Numbered from the stretch's first letter, positions 8,441 to 17,274 are shown. The stretch is DNA of 64,000 nt from Verrucomicrobiota bacterium (GCA_020831625.1 JAFIGD010000007.1:62001-126000); one strand, 5' to 3'. The notes: generated by a model from the letters alone, not told the origin. Made by a program: numbers and translations.

Positions 8441-9946
8441 ATGCTGAATCGGGAACGATCTTTGAGCCCCGCGGAATGGCGGGATGTGTTCGGCGGACGG
8501 ATGCCTTCGGGCTGGCCGAAGACGGTTCAGGGCGTGACCGCGGACTCGCGTCAGGTGCGTCCCGGCTGGGTGTTTGTGGCGATCAAGGGGCGGGACAGCG
8601 ACGGCCATCATTTTGTGGATGACGCCGCGCGGCGCGGCGCGGGCGGAATTGTGGTGGAGCGGGCGCTGTTTCATCGTCCGTCGGTTCCGGTGTGGATGGT
8701 TGCGGATTCCCGCAGCGCGCTGAGCCTGCTGGCGGCGGCGTATTACGAATTTCCGTCCAAAGAACTGCACGTGACCGGGGTGACGGGCACCAACGGGAAA
8801 ACCTCGGTTACGTATTTTCTGCGTCAGTTGTTGGAGACGGCGGGGCATCCGTGCGGATTGATCGGCACGGTGTCGTACGCGTTCGGCGCGCGGGAGATTC
8901 CGGCGAGGCGGACGACGCCGGGGCCGGCGGAGCTGCAGGAACTGCTGCGGTCGATGCGGGACGCGGGATGCGGTCATTGCGCGATGGAGATTTCGTCGCA
9001 CGCGCTGGATCAGAAACGGGCGGAGGGCGTGGAGGTGGATACGGCGGTGTTCACGAATCTGAGTCAGGATCATTTGGATTATCACGGGGATATGGAGTCC
9101 TATTTTGCGGCGAAGCTTCGGTTGTTCGCGTTTCCGGAGTTGAAGCATCGCCTGACGGGGGACGGGCCGTGGAGTGAGCGGCTGGCGGCGTCGTTTCCCG
9201 GCACGGATTTTTTGCGCTGCGGGCTGACGGAGCGTTGTGAGGTGCGGGCGAAGATTCTGCGCGCGGACGCGTCGGGGTCGTTGTTGGACTTCGAGACGCC
9301 CTGGGGGAGCGGGGAGGCGTTTCTGGGGTTGCCGGGGGCGCACAATGTGCGCAATGCGCTGCAGGCGATGGCGGCGGCGGTGTGCGCGGGGGCGGCGTGG
9401 GACGGTTTGTTGGCGCAGTTGCCCGGCTTGCGGGCGGCGCCGGGCCGGCTGGAGGCGGTGCCTTCGGCGGTTGGACGGGTGCTGGTGGATTATGCGCACA
9501 CGCCGGACGCGCTGGCGAAGGTGTTGGAAACACTGCGGCCTTTGGTGTCGGGGCGGCTGATCGTGGTGTTCGGCTGCGGGGGAGACCGGGACCGGACGAA
9601 GCGGGCGCCGATGGCGCGGGAGGTTTCGCGCTTTGCGGACTGGATGCTGTTGACGCAGGACAATCCGCGGACGGAGGATTCGAACCGGATTTTCGCGGAT
9701 ATGCTGGGCGGGATTCCGGATGATCAGCGGATGAATGTGGTGCCGGACCGGGAGGAGGCGATCCGCATGGGGGTGGAGGCGCTGGAGACGGAGGATTTGC
9801 TGTTGATCGCGGGCAAGGGGCATGAGACCATTCAGGAGTTCGCGGGGTCGCGGGTGCCGTTCGATGACCGGGAGGTGGCGCGGCACTGTTTGCGGGAGCG
9901 GGATGTGTCGCTTTCAGGAAGGGGGACGGAAGATGCCGGTGTTTGA
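8441..9946 (+). CDS. murE: MurE, UDP-MurNAc-tripeptide ligase
   Basis: This 501-residue ligase adds the third residue of the stem peptide in the cytoplasm. The ATP loop TGTNGKT is at 115-121, the lysine expected to be carbamylated is in AAKLRLF (Lys225), and the C-terminal domain has DNPRTED (407-413). DNPR is the signature of enzymes selecting meso-diaminopimelate rather than lysine, so a DAP-type Gram-negative wall is predicted. The ATG is three bases after the ftsI stop. The 3' end overlaps murF by 14 bases. Confidence 0.96.
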   Translation: MLNRERSLSPAEWRDVFGGRMPSGWPKTVQGVTADSRQVRPGWVFVAIKGRDSDGHHFVDDAARRGAGGIVVERALFHRPSVPVWMVADSRSALSLLAAAYYEFPSKELHVTGVTGTNGKTSVTYFLRQLLETAGHPCGLIGTVSYAFGAREIPARRTTPGPAELQELLRSMRDAGCGHCAMEISSHALDQKRAEGVEVDTAVFTNLSQDHLDYHGDMESYFAAKLRLFAFPELKHRLTGDGPWSERLAASFPGTDFLRCGLTERCEVRAKILRADASGSLLDFETPWGSGEAFLGLPGAHNVRNALQAMAAAVCAGAAWDGLLAQLPGLRAAPGRLEAVPSAVGRVLVDYAHTPDALAKVLETLRPLVSGRLIVVFGCGGDRDRTKRAPMAREVSRFADWMLLTQDNPRTEDSNRIFADMLGGIPDDQRMNVVPDREEAIRMGVEALETEDLLLIAGKGHETIQEFAGSRVPFDDREVARHCLRERDVSLSGRGTEDAGV

Positions 9947-11300
9947 CGCGAAGGATTTGGCGGCCTGGACGGGCGGAACCTGGACGCGGGAGCCGGAAAC
10001 GGCGGTGACGCGGGTGGTGCATGACAGCCGGGAGGCAGGCCCGGGCGGTTTGTATGTGGCCTTGACGGGGGAGCGGTTTGACGGGCATTCGTTTCTGGCG
10101 GCGGTGGCGGACACCGGCGCGGCGGCGGCGGTCTGCGCGCGGGGACGTGGGATTCCGGAGCTGGCGTGTCTGGAGGTGGCGGATCCGCAGCGGGCTCTGG
10201 AGGACATGGCGCGCGGATACCGTCAGACCCTGGGCGGACTGGTGGTGGGGGTGACGGGGAGCGCGGGGAAGACGACGGTGAAGGATTTGCTGGCCTGCAT
10301 GCTGATGCAGCGGGGGGACACCTGCAAGACGCGGGGCAATTGGAACAATCACATCGGCTTGCCGTTGAGCTTGTTGTCGATGGAGCGCGGGGATGATTTC
10401 GGGGTGTTTGAGGCGGGAATGAATCATGCGGGGGAGATCGGGCATTTGTGCGGGATTCTTCAGCCGCTGTGCGGATTGGTGACGTCGATTGGCGAGGCGC
10501 ATTTGGAGGCGCTGGGGTCGGTGGAGGCGATCGCGGCGGAGAAAATTTCGCTCTTGGCCTCACTGCCGGAGGACGGGTTGGCGCTGGTGGATGTGGACAG
10601 TCCCTGGAAGGACCAGATGTTGGCGCGGACGCGGGCGAGGGTGGTGACCTGTTCGCTGCGGACGCGGGCGGATTACACGGGTCAGCCGGCGGGCGACAGG
10701 GCGGCGCGCTTACAGATTTCGGACGGGGCGCGCGGCGGGGTGTTTGAGGTGACGCTGCCGCTGCCGGGGACGCACATGATGCGGAATGTGTTGCAGGCGG
10801 CGGTGGTGGCGCGGGAGTTCGGCCTGTCGCCGGGGGAGATTCAGGCGGGCTTGCAGGCGTTCGCTCCGGCACCGATGCGCTGGGAGACGCTGCGGGTGGG
10901 CACGTGGTCGGTGATTAATGACGCGTACAATGCGAATCCCCTGAGCATGCGGAGTTCGATCAAGACCTTCGCGCGGATGGAGGCTCCGGTGGAGAAGTGG
11001 CTGGTGCTGGGGGGCATGAACGAGCTGGGCGCGGAGGAGGCGCGGGCGCACCGGGACTTGGGGGTGTTTATCGCCTCGCTGGGATTTCACGGGGTGATCA
11101 CGGTGGGCGGCAAGGCGCGGTGGATTCACGAAACGGCGGACGCGGGCGAGCGGATTCATTTGGACACGGCGGCGGACGCGGCGGCGGCGGTGCGCGAGCG
11201 GGTGGGCGCGGGTGCGGGGATTCTGGTGAAGGCCTCGCGGGGGGACCGGCTGGAGACGGTGATTTTGGATTTGCAGCAACATCTGAAGGAAAAAAGGTAA
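9933..11300 (+). CDS. murF: MurF, UDP-MurNAc-tripeptide:D-Ala-D-Ala ligase
   Basis: This 455-residue Mur ligase attaches D-Ala-D-Ala to the tripeptide precursor, the last cytoplasmic step. The ATP loop TGSAGKTT is at 108-115, followed by GNWNNHIGLP and the C-terminal NDAYNANPLSMRSS typical of MurF. I placed the start at the ATG at 9933, which follows an AG-rich ribosome binding site (AGGAAGGGGGACGGA). An in-frame extension upstream would lie wholly inside murE. mraY follows after six bases. No ddl (D-Ala-D-Ala ligase) gene is in the window. Confidence 0.95.
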   Translation: MPVFDAKDLAAWTGGTWTREPETAVTRVVHDSREAGPGGLYVALTGERFDGHSFLAAVADTGAAAAVCARGRGIPELACLEVADPQRALEDMARGYRQTLGGLVVGVTGSAGKTTVKDLLACMLMQRGDTCKTRGNWNNHIGLPLSLLSMERGDDFGVFEAGMNHAGEIGHLCGILQPLCGLVTSIGEAHLEALGSVEAIAAEKISLLASLPEDGLALVDVDSPWKDQMLARTRARVVTCSLRTRADYTGQPAGDRAARLQISDGARGGVFEVTLPLPGTHMMRNVLQAAVVAREFGLSPGEIQAGLQAFAPAPMRWETLRVGTWSVINDAYNANPLSMRSSIKTFARMEAPVEKWLVLGGMNELGAEEARAHRDLGVFIASLGFHGVITVGGKARWIHETADAGERIHLDTAADAAAAVRERVGAGAGILVKASRGDRLETVILDLQQHLKEKR

Positions 11301-11306
11301 AGGCAT

Positions 11307-12461
11307 ATGTTATACTGGATTTTTGAGTGGTGGCGTGATTTGGAAGATCCGGCCCTGCGGGACCTGTTGAGTCCGCTGCGGCTGTTTGCGTTTGTGACCT
11401 TCCGGGCGATGGCGGGCGCGTCGATCGGGTTTCTGCTGAGTCTGATCGCCGGTCCCTGGACGATCCGGAAGCTGTTGGAATTAAAGATGGGGCAGCCGGT
11501 GCGGGACGATGAGGTGCTGAAAATGCAGCGGAAAAAGGCGGGGACACCGACGATGGGCGGTCTGTTGATTCTGGGAACGCTGACGGTGTCGGTGTTGGTG
11601 ACCTGTCGTTTCGGGAATCCGTTTTCGACTTTGGCGCTGGCGGGCATGCTGTGGATGGGCGGGATCGGTTTTTGGGATGATTATTTGAAGGTGATTAAAA
11701 AGACCAGCGACGGTCTTCCGGGGCGCTACAAGCTGCTGGGACAGCTGGGCTGGGCCGTGATTCTGTTCACGTTTGTGATGTGGCAGCCGGAGACTTCGGA
11801 GCGGGGCCGGGATTTGATGCTGCCGTTTCTCAAGGATCCGGTGTGGAGTCATATGCCGTGGGTGATCGCGTTGGTGTTCACGGCGCTGGTGGTGCTGAGC
11901 GCGAGCAACGCGGTGAATTTGACGGACGGACTGGACGGACTGGCGATCGGCTGCAGCAACGCGGTGGCGGTGTCGTATCTGGTGATGAGCTATTGCGCGG
12001 GCCATTTGGTGTTCGCGAATTATTTGCAGGTGCCGTTCATTCCCGGTTCGGAGGAGTTGGCGGTGTTTTTCGGGTGTCTGCTGGGCAGCGGGCTCGGGTT
12101 TTTGTGGTTCAACTGTCATCCGGCGCGGGTGTTCATGGGGGACACGGGCAGTCTGGCGCTCGGCGGCGGCATCGCCACGGCGGCGGTGCTGATTAAGCAG
12201 GAGATCACGCTGATTGTGGTGGGGGGGGTGTTTGTGATGGAGGCGGTGAGTGTGGTGCTTCAGGTGGCCTCCTTCAAGCTGACCGGCAAGCGGATTTTCC
12301 GGTGCGCGCCGATTCACCATCATTTTGAAATTCAGGCCAAGGACGCGGCGGAGCGTGAGGGGCGTTCGGTGGCGGTGGTGGAGACCCTGGTGACGATCCG
12401 CTTTTGGATTCTCGGGATCATTTTCGCAATTCTGGGCATAGCGACGTTAAAAATCCGATGA
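11307..12461 (+). CDS. mraY: MraY, phospho-MurNAc-pentapeptide transferase
   Basis: This 384-residue polytopic membrane enzyme transfers phospho-MurNAc-pentapeptide to undecaprenyl phosphate, making lipid I. Family signatures are all visible: KKAGTPTMGG, the catalytic Asp pair in GFWDDYLKV (124-125), NLTDGLDGLA, HPARVFMGDTGSLALGG and the cytoplasmic APIHHHFE motif. About ten hydrophobic segments fit the known topology. Its TGA overlaps the murD ATG by four bases. Confidence 0.97.
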   Translation: MLYWIFEWWRDLEDPALRDLLSPLRLFAFVTFRAMAGASIGFLLSLIAGPWTIRKLLELKMGQPVRDDEVLKMQRKKAGTPTMGGLLILGTLTVSVLVTCRFGNPFSTLALAGMLWMGGIGFWDDYLKVIKKTSDGLPGRYKLLGQLGWAVILFTFVMWQPETSERGRDLMLPFLKDPVWSHMPWVIALVFTALVVLSASNAVNLTDGLDGLAIGCSNAVAVSYLVMSYCAGHLVFANYLQVPFIPGSEELAVFFGCLLGSGLGFLWFNCHPARVFMGDTGSLALGGGIATAAVLIKQEITLIVVGGVFVMEAVSVVLQVASFKLTGKRIFRCAPIHHHFEIQAKDAAEREGRSVAVVETLVTIRFWILGIIFAILGIATLKIR

Positions 12462-13753
12462 ACCGAACCTTGCAGGTTTGTATCCTTGGAGCCGGCGGCA
12501 GCGGGCTGGCGGCGGCGCGCTTGTTGTCGGTGCGGGAGGGGCTGCGCGGCCGGGTGTGCAGTGAGCGCGAGCCGGACGCGGCGGTGCGGGAGGCGTTCCT
12601 GTCTGTGGGCTTTGAGTGGGATGCGGCGGGTCCTGCGGCGGGAGACGGGCGGGTGGTGGTGAGTCCGGGATTTGCGGCGGAGCATCCCTGGCTGGAGCGG
12701 GCGGGGGGGCTTGGCTCGCGGGTCGAGGCGGAGGCGGAACTGGGGTCATCCTACCTGAAAGGGCGTATTTTGGCGATCACGGGGTCGCTGGGAAAAACGA
12801 CGATGGCGATGCTGGCGGCGGACCTGTTGCGGGCGCACGGGTATTCGGTGACGCTTTCGGGCAATATCGGGGTGCCGGTGTGTGAAGTGGCCCTGGAGCG
12901 GGGAGAGGCGGACTGGCATGTTTTAGAGTTGAGTTCTTTCCAGACCGAGATGTTTCAGCGGTTTCGTCCGGACGTGGGGGTGATTCTGAATTTGGTGCCG
13001 AATCATCTGGACCGTCACGGCACGATGGCGCGGTACGCGGAGGCGAAGGCGCGGATGGTGGGGTTTCAGGAGGAGGGCGATCTCGCGGTGATTCCCGAGG
13101 GGTATCCGGTGCGGGTGGGGACGCGGGGGTGGGTGCGGGTGCCGGATCCGGCGCGGGTGCCGGACACGCGGGGGACGGGATTTGACTTTCCGGCGTACCG
13201 GGCGAATCTGGCGGGGTTGATGACGGGACTGGCGGAGGTGCCTTTGGACGCGGAGACGGTGCGGTCAGTTCTCGAAGGCTTCCGTTTTCCGCCGCACCGG
13301 ATGGAGGTGTTGACGCACGGGCGGGGGGGGCTGATCGTGGATGACAGCAAAAGCACCTGCTTGTCGGCCACGCGCGCGGCGATGGAGGCGGTGGCGGGGC
13401 CGATGCATGTGATCATCGGAGGGGTTCACAAAGGGGATCCGCCGGAAATGCTGATCGGTGTTCTGAGGAATTATCCGGTTTCCTTGTATTTGTTCGGGGC
13501 GTCGGCGGAAGTCTTTGCGGCCTCTTGGCAGGGCCATTCGGGCCGCTGCGGCATCTATCCGGATCTCACCGAAGCCGTGAAAGCTGTTTTTTTGCATCGT
13601 AAGGAAGGAGAACCCTTGTTATTTTCTCCGGGATGTGCAAGTTTTGACCAGTACTCTTCTTACATGGAGCGTGGACAACACTTCCAGCATCTGATAGAAG
13701 CTTTTATAAACAATCCATCCGATTCCAAACCGTCTGCACAGGAGAAGCCATGA
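12458..13753 (+). CDS. murD: MurD, UDP-MurNAc-L-Ala:D-Glu ligase
   Basis: This 431-residue ligase adds D-glutamate to UDP-MurNAc-L-Ala. It has a Rossmann-like N-terminus (ILGAGGSGLAAARLL), the ATP loop TGSLGKTT (108-115), NHLDRHGTMARYAEAKARM around the carbamylated lysine, and DDSKSTCLSATRAAM followed by SPGCASFDQYSSYMERG near the C-terminus. Position 458 of the family pattern is unremarkable and nothing catalytic seems to be missing. The start is the ATG at 12458 (ATGA overlap with mraY). The stop overlaps the next gene's ATG (13750). Confidence 0.96.
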   Translation: MNRTLQVCILGAGGSGLAAARLLSVREGLRGRVCSEREPDAAVREAFLSVGFEWDAAGPAAGDGRVVVSPGFAAEHPWLERAGGLGSRVEAEAELGSSYLKGRILAITGSLGKTTMAMLAADLLRAHGYSVTLSGNIGVPVCEVALERGEADWHVLELSSFQTEMFQRFRPDVGVILNLVPNHLDRHGTMARYAEAKARMVGFQEEGDLAVIPEGYPVRVGTRGWVRVPDPARVPDTRGTGFDFPAYRANLAGLMTGLAEVPLDAETVRSVLEGFRFPPHRMEVLTHGRGGLIVDDSKSTCLSATRAAMEAVAGPMHVIIGGVHKGDPPEMLIGVLRNYPVSLYLFGASAEVFAASWQGHSGRCGIYPDLTEAVKAVFLHRKEGEPLLFSPGCASFDQYSSYMERGQHFQHLIEAFINNPSDSKPSAQEKP

Positions 13754-14748
13754 TTCAATCGACACTCAAACCCATCACCCTTTGTCTGGGAGCTTCGGCT
13801 CTGATTTTTTCCGGCTGCGCGGGTATGCAGCAGGGCCGCCCAACCCGTCAGCCGGGGCCGCCGCCGATGCGTGAAATGCCGGTGAGTTATGAGGAGACCC
13901 AGCGTCCGTCGTCTCCGACACCTGTCCGTCCGGCTCCGGTTGTGGCCGCTCCCGCTCCGGTGGCGTCTGCACCTCTGCCGGCTCCGTCGGCTCCGGCAGC
14001 TCCCGCAGCGCCGGCAACGCCGCCCTCGCCCCGCGAGGGACTGCCCCACACGGTGCGCAGCGGAGAGAGTTTGTCCGGGATTGCGGCCCGTCACAACATG
14101 TCCTGGCGTCAATTGGCGGATTACAACCGCATCACCGATCCGAACACGATCCGGGTGGGACAGGTCATTTTGATTCCCGGGGCGGAGTCGCCCGCGCAGG
14201 CTCCGGCCTCCGCGTCGTCCACTCCCTCCGCGCCGCGCCCGTCCGAAGCGGTGGCGGGAACCAACACCTATGTGGTGCAGTCCGGCGATAATCTCTCGGT
14301 GATCGCCCGCCGTCACAACACCACGGTGCGCGATCTGAAAAGCGTGAACAATCTGAGTTCGGACACGATCCGGGTGGGGCAGCGTTTGACCCTTCCCGCC
14401 GGTGCCAGCGGCGGCACCGCGCGTCCTGCGTCAACACCGTCCACTCCGGACCGGACGCCGGCTGAGCGGCCCGCGCCGCGTGCCACCCCGACGCCCGCTC
14501 CGAGTGACCGGACTTCGTCCGCGCCGCGTGAACCCGCCGCGACTCCGACCCCTGAAGAGCCCGCTGAAGAGGCACCGCCCGCGGATGACCGCGCGTTTGA
14601 AATCCAGGTGGAGGAGGGCGACACCCTGGAAAGTATCTCCCAGTCGTATTGGATTCCGGTGGAGGCGCTTCGCCGCGAGAACAACCTGGGACCCAACGCG
14701 GAGGTTCGGCCCGGGCAGAGTTTGCGGATTCCGCCCACGACCTGGTAA
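13750..14748 (+). CDS. Lipoprotein with three LysM domains
   Basis: This 332-residue secreted protein has a signal peptide ending in IFSGC, so Cys23 is the likely lipidated residue. A Pro/Ala-rich linker follows, then LysM domains at about 100-144, 173-216 and 283-329, separated by further Pro/Thr-rich linkers. LysM binds the glycan backbone of peptidoglycan. There is no catalytic domain (no M23, NlpC/P60 or amidase), so it may anchor, scaffold or activate, like NlpD-type division factors. It overlaps murD by four bases and lies 10 bp before ftsW, which places it firmly in the dcw transcription unit. That position is unusual. Confidence 0.88.
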   Translation: MIQSTLKPITLCLGASALIFSGCAGMQQGRPTRQPGPPPMREMPVSYEETQRPSSPTPVRPAPVVAAPAPVASAPLPAPSAPAAPAAPATPPSPREGLPHTVRSGESLSGIAARHNMSWRQLADYNRITDPNTIRVGQVILIPGAESPAQAPASASSTPSAPRPSEAVAGTNTYVVQSGDNLSVIARRHNTTVRDLKSVNNLSSDTIRVGQRLTLPAGASGGTARPASTPSTPDRTPAERPAPRATPTPAPSDRTSSAPREPAATPTPEEPAEEAPPADDRAFEIQVEEGDTLESISQSYWIPVEALRRENNLGPNAEVRPGQSLRIPPTTW

Positions 14749-14758
14749 GACGCTCACC

Positions 14759-15931
14759 ATGTGGAGCAAAACCTTTGATCCACGGAATGATGTCGGCGGC
14801 ATCGAAGAGGATGTGTCCTCTTTCGGTGCCGCCTCGCTTTTGGTGGGGGCTGTGGTTTTGCTCACCTGTTTCGGGTTGCTGACGCTGTTCAGCATCGGGG
14901 TGGGACAGAGCAACCCGTTTCATTATCCGTCGCGGCAGCTGGTGTTCACGGTGGTGGGCGCGGCCGGAGCGGTGGTCGCGGCCCGTCTGCCGATTCGATT
15001 CTGGCGGGCGGTGTTGCCGGGGCTTTTTCTTTCCACGGTGATTCTGTTGCTGATGGCTCGGCTGGTGGGGCCGCGGATTAACGGGGCGCACCGCTGGCTG
15101 GTGTTCGGTCCGGTGAGTTTTCAGCCTTCGGAGATGGCGAAACTGACGGCGGTGGTGTGGCTGGCGGCCTGGATGAGTCATCACCGGCGGAACGCCGGAG
15201 AGGCGTTGCGCGGATTTTTTATTCCGATGGTCGGGCTGGGGATTTTGTGTTTGCTGGTGCTGATCGGTCCGGATTTCGGGACCACGGCGCTGATCGGCGC
15301 GACGGGGCTGTTTGTTCTGTTTCTCGCCGGGACGAAGGTGATTTTTCTTTTGGGGACCCTGTTGGCGGGCTTATTGGTTTTAGGGGTTTTGGTTTGGCAT
15401 GATCCGGTGCGCATCAGCCGGGTGACGTCGTTTATGGAGCCGGAGAAATATCAGGACAACGAGGCGTATCAGTTGATTAACTCCCTGCATGCGTTCATGG
15501 AGGGCGGGGCAACCGGGCGGGGCATCGGGCAGAGCCTGCAGAAATTCTCCTATCTGCCTGAGGCGCACACGGACTTTATTTACGCGATAATCGCGGAAGA
15601 GACCGGGGTGATCGGTTCGCTGGTGGTGTTGACGCTTTTTGGGGTGATCTTTGGTTGCGGCATGATGATTTCCTGGCGGAGCCGGGATCCGTTCGCGCGG
15701 CTGATGGGCTATGGCATCACGCTGATGATCAGCCTGCAGGCGGTGATCAATATCGCGGTGGTCACGGGCAGCGCGCCAACCAAGGGCCTGCCGCTGCCGT
15801 TTGTGAGTCACGGCGGGTCCAGCATCGTGTTTATGCTGACGATGGTGGGGCTGCTGGTGCGGATCGCCTGCGGGAATGCTGAGGTTCAGCGGGACTGGCG
15901 TTCGCGGCGGCAGCGGACGTGGAGCGCCTAA
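14759..15931 (+). CDS. ftsW: FtsW, septal peptidoglycan glycosyltransferase (SEDS)
   Basis: This 390-residue polytopic SEDS-family protein polymerises lipid II at the septum as the partner of FtsI. Recognisable are INGAHRWLVFGPVSFQPSE in the early loop, the large periplasmic loop with SLHAFMEGGATGRGIGQS, AHTDFIYAIIAEETG and the C-terminal LPFVSHGGSS motif. It could formally be RodA, but the dcw position supports FtsW. The start is the ATG at 14759. The cluster stops here: the next gene is convergent, with its stop codon three bases away, so murG, murC and the ftsQ/A/Z genes must lie elsewhere. Confidence 0.93.
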   Translation: MWSKTFDPRNDVGGIEEDVSSFGAASLLVGAVVLLTCFGLLTLFSIGVGQSNPFHYPSRQLVFTVVGAAGAVVAARLPIRFWRAVLPGLFLSTVILLLMARLVGPRINGAHRWLVFGPVSFQPSEMAKLTAVVWLAAWMSHHRRNAGEALRGFFIPMVGLGILCLLVLIGPDFGTTALIGATGLFVLFLAGTKVIFLLGTLLAGLLVLGVLVWHDPVRISRVTSFMEPEKYQDNEAYQLINSLHAFMEGGATGRGIGQSLQKFSYLPEAHTDFIYAIIAEETGVIGSLVVLTLFGVIFGCGMMISWRSRDPFARLMGYGITLMISLQAVINIAVVTGSAPTKGLPLPFVSHGGSSIVFMLTMVGLLVRIACGNAEVQRDWRSRRQRTWSA

Positions 15932-15934
15932 AGC

Positions 15935-16117
15935 TCAGTCTTTTTTGGGGTTGTTCTTGCAGGAGGTGTTGCCGCAGAGGGAGCATTCGGTTTTGTTGCC
16001 GTCGGCGTCGACGACCGCGCCGCAGTGCTTGATGGGCTTTCGGCCCATGATGACGCCGACGGACATGCCGAGGACGCAGAGAAGGAGAACGCCGAGTACA
16101 ATAACAAACAGGCTCAT
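15935..16117 (-). CDS. nqrM: NqrM-like small Cys-rich membrane protein (DUF539)
   Basis: This 60-residue protein has one N-terminal membrane helix (about 3-25) with the pattern VLGMSVGVIMGRKPIKHCG, followed by a short Cys-rich tail (CSLCGNTSC). That arrangement matches NqrM/DUF539, a factor needed to insert the Fe centre between NqrD and NqrE of the Na+-translocating NADH:quinone reductase. No nqr structural genes are in the window, so it is an orphan here. Its ATG overlaps the stop of the upstream coiled-coil membrane protein (ATGA), suggesting co-translation. Similarity is judged by eye from a short protein. Confidence 0.75.
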   Translation of the reverse strand: MSLFVIVLGVLLLCVLGMSVGVIMGRKPIKHCGAVVDADGNKTECSLCGNTSCKNNPKKD

Positions 16118-17274
16118 GGGGATTCCTCGGGGGGAGTGGGGGCGGTGGACTCTTTGGACGGAGTGGACTCAGTGGACTGGGTGGACGGGGTGGACTCGGG
16201 CTCGGGGTCCTCAGACAAATCGGACACATCAGACACCTCTGACACATCGGAGGGCTCGGGCTCGGGCTCTGAGGCAACGGGCTCGGGCTCCGGCTCTGAG
16301 GCAGGGGGCTCGGGTTCCGGGGCCGGCTCGGGGACGGGGGGGATGATCTCGGGCTCGGGGGGGAGATCGGACAAATCGGACGCATCAGACACCTCCGACA
16401 AATCGGTGGGGGAGGGTGCCGGCTCTGAGGCAGGGGGCTCGGGCTGGGGCTCCTCAGACAAATCAGACGGCTCTGACAACTCGGAGGTTGCGGGCTCGGG
16501 CTCGGGTGCCGGGGCGGGGAGGCTTTCGGATTGAGCTTGGGGGGCGAGGCCGCGCTCGCTGAGCCAGGATTCTGTTTTTTCGGGATAGAGGGCGTAATGG
16601 ATGCCGAAAAATCCGCCGCCGAGGAGGAGGAGGATCAGAACCATGAGCAGCGCCAGGCGGCGCTGGGAGCGGCGGAGCATTTTGTAGAGCCGTTCCTCGG
16701 AGCGCTGGGCGCGTTCGAGGAGCAGTTGCGTGGTTTTGTCCATGGAGACCATGGTGTCGTTGAACCGGGAAACGGTCTCGGACATGTTGCGGGCGTTTTC
16801 CTGACTGGATTCGAGTTGCTCGTGCATGAGCTGGAGCAGTTCGGTGTGCCTGCCGGTGTATTCGGCGAGCTTGCGGACGCTTTCGGCGGCTTCGGGCACG
16901 TGTTTGAGCAGGGATTTCTGCGCGAGCACCTGCTGGTCCATGTTTTCGCGGAGCGACCGGACCAAAGAGAGGACCTCCCGCGAGCCGGATTCCATGGTGG
17001 TGATCTGCTTTTTGCGGCGGGCGGAGGGGCTGACTTTTTCCCAGAGATTGTATTTGGGCGGTTCAACCGACTGGACGGGACAGGGGTTGAGTTCCAGGGC
17101 CTTGTCCTCGAGGGTGGCCTCCACTTCCTCGCCGGCCGCATTTCCTGTCGCATTTCCTGTGGGTGCGGGCGCGGCCGGGGGCGGTTTAGGCGTGTTTTCC
17201 GGCTTTGGGGTTGATTTGGGAGCCTTCCTGGGGGCGGTGTCGGGTTCTTCCGGAACGGGATCTTCTAAATTCAC
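16114..17274 (-). CDS. Single-pass coiled-coil membrane protein with repetitive acidic tail
   Basis: This 386-residue protein belongs to no family I recognise. It has a Pro-rich N-terminus (1-50), a helical, probably coiled-coil region (about 95-200) and one membrane helix (about 206-229), then a 155-residue low-complexity tail of Pro-Glu, Ser-Asp-Leu/Val and Ser-Thr-Pro repeats. The long helical part would be cytoplasmic and the acidic tail periplasmic. The start is GTG at 17274 behind AGGAAATGAC. The gene is coupled to nqrM downstream. The tail is encoded by 9-bp tandem DNA repeats listed separately. Confidence 0.75.
   Translation of the reverse strand: MNLEDPVPEEPDTAPRKAPKSTPKPENTPKPPPAAPAPTGNATGNAAGEEVEATLEDKALELNPCPVQSVEPPKYNLWEKVSPSARRKKQITTMESGSREVLSLVRSLRENMDQQVLAQKSLLKHVPEAAESVRKLAEYTGRHTELLQLMHEQLESSQENARNMSETVSRFNDTMVSMDKTTQLLLERAQRSEERLYKMLRRSQRRLALLMVLILLLLGGGFFGIHYALYPEKTESWLSERGLAPQAQSESLPAPAPEPEPATSELSEPSDLSEEPQPEPPASEPAPSPTDLSEVSDASDLSDLPPEPEIIPPVPEPAPEPEPPASEPEPEPVASEPEPEPSDVSEVSDVSDLSEDPEPESTPSTQSTESTPSKESTAPTPPEESP
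16145..16198. repeat. 9-bp tandem repeat GTGGACNNN, six units
   Basis: GTGGAC (once TTGGAC) recurs every 9 bp from 16145 through 16198. It lies in the 3' part of the minus-strand 386-codon gene and encodes Ser-Thr-Pro/Gln/Glu/Lys triplets near the C-terminus. The third triplet varies freely while the first six bases are kept, so conservation is of the DNA unit as much as of the protein. Confidence 0.8.
16211..16489. repeat. Three clusters of a 9-bp repeat (TCRGACAMA), four units each
   Basis: Units of the form TCAGACAAA/TCGGACACA are arrayed in blocks of four at 16211-16246, 16367-16402 and 16454-16489, separated by GGCTCGGGCTC-type Pro/Glu coding sequence. On the coding (minus) strand each unit reads Ser-Asp/Glu-Leu/Val. 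A fourth four-unit block on the opposite strand lies in the large gene at 61831-61866. Confidence 0.85.

Noticed and set aside
6767-9886. A 1039-codon minus-strand open frame opposite ftsI and murE
   Set aside because: Arg/His/Pro-rich shadow of two well-supported genes.
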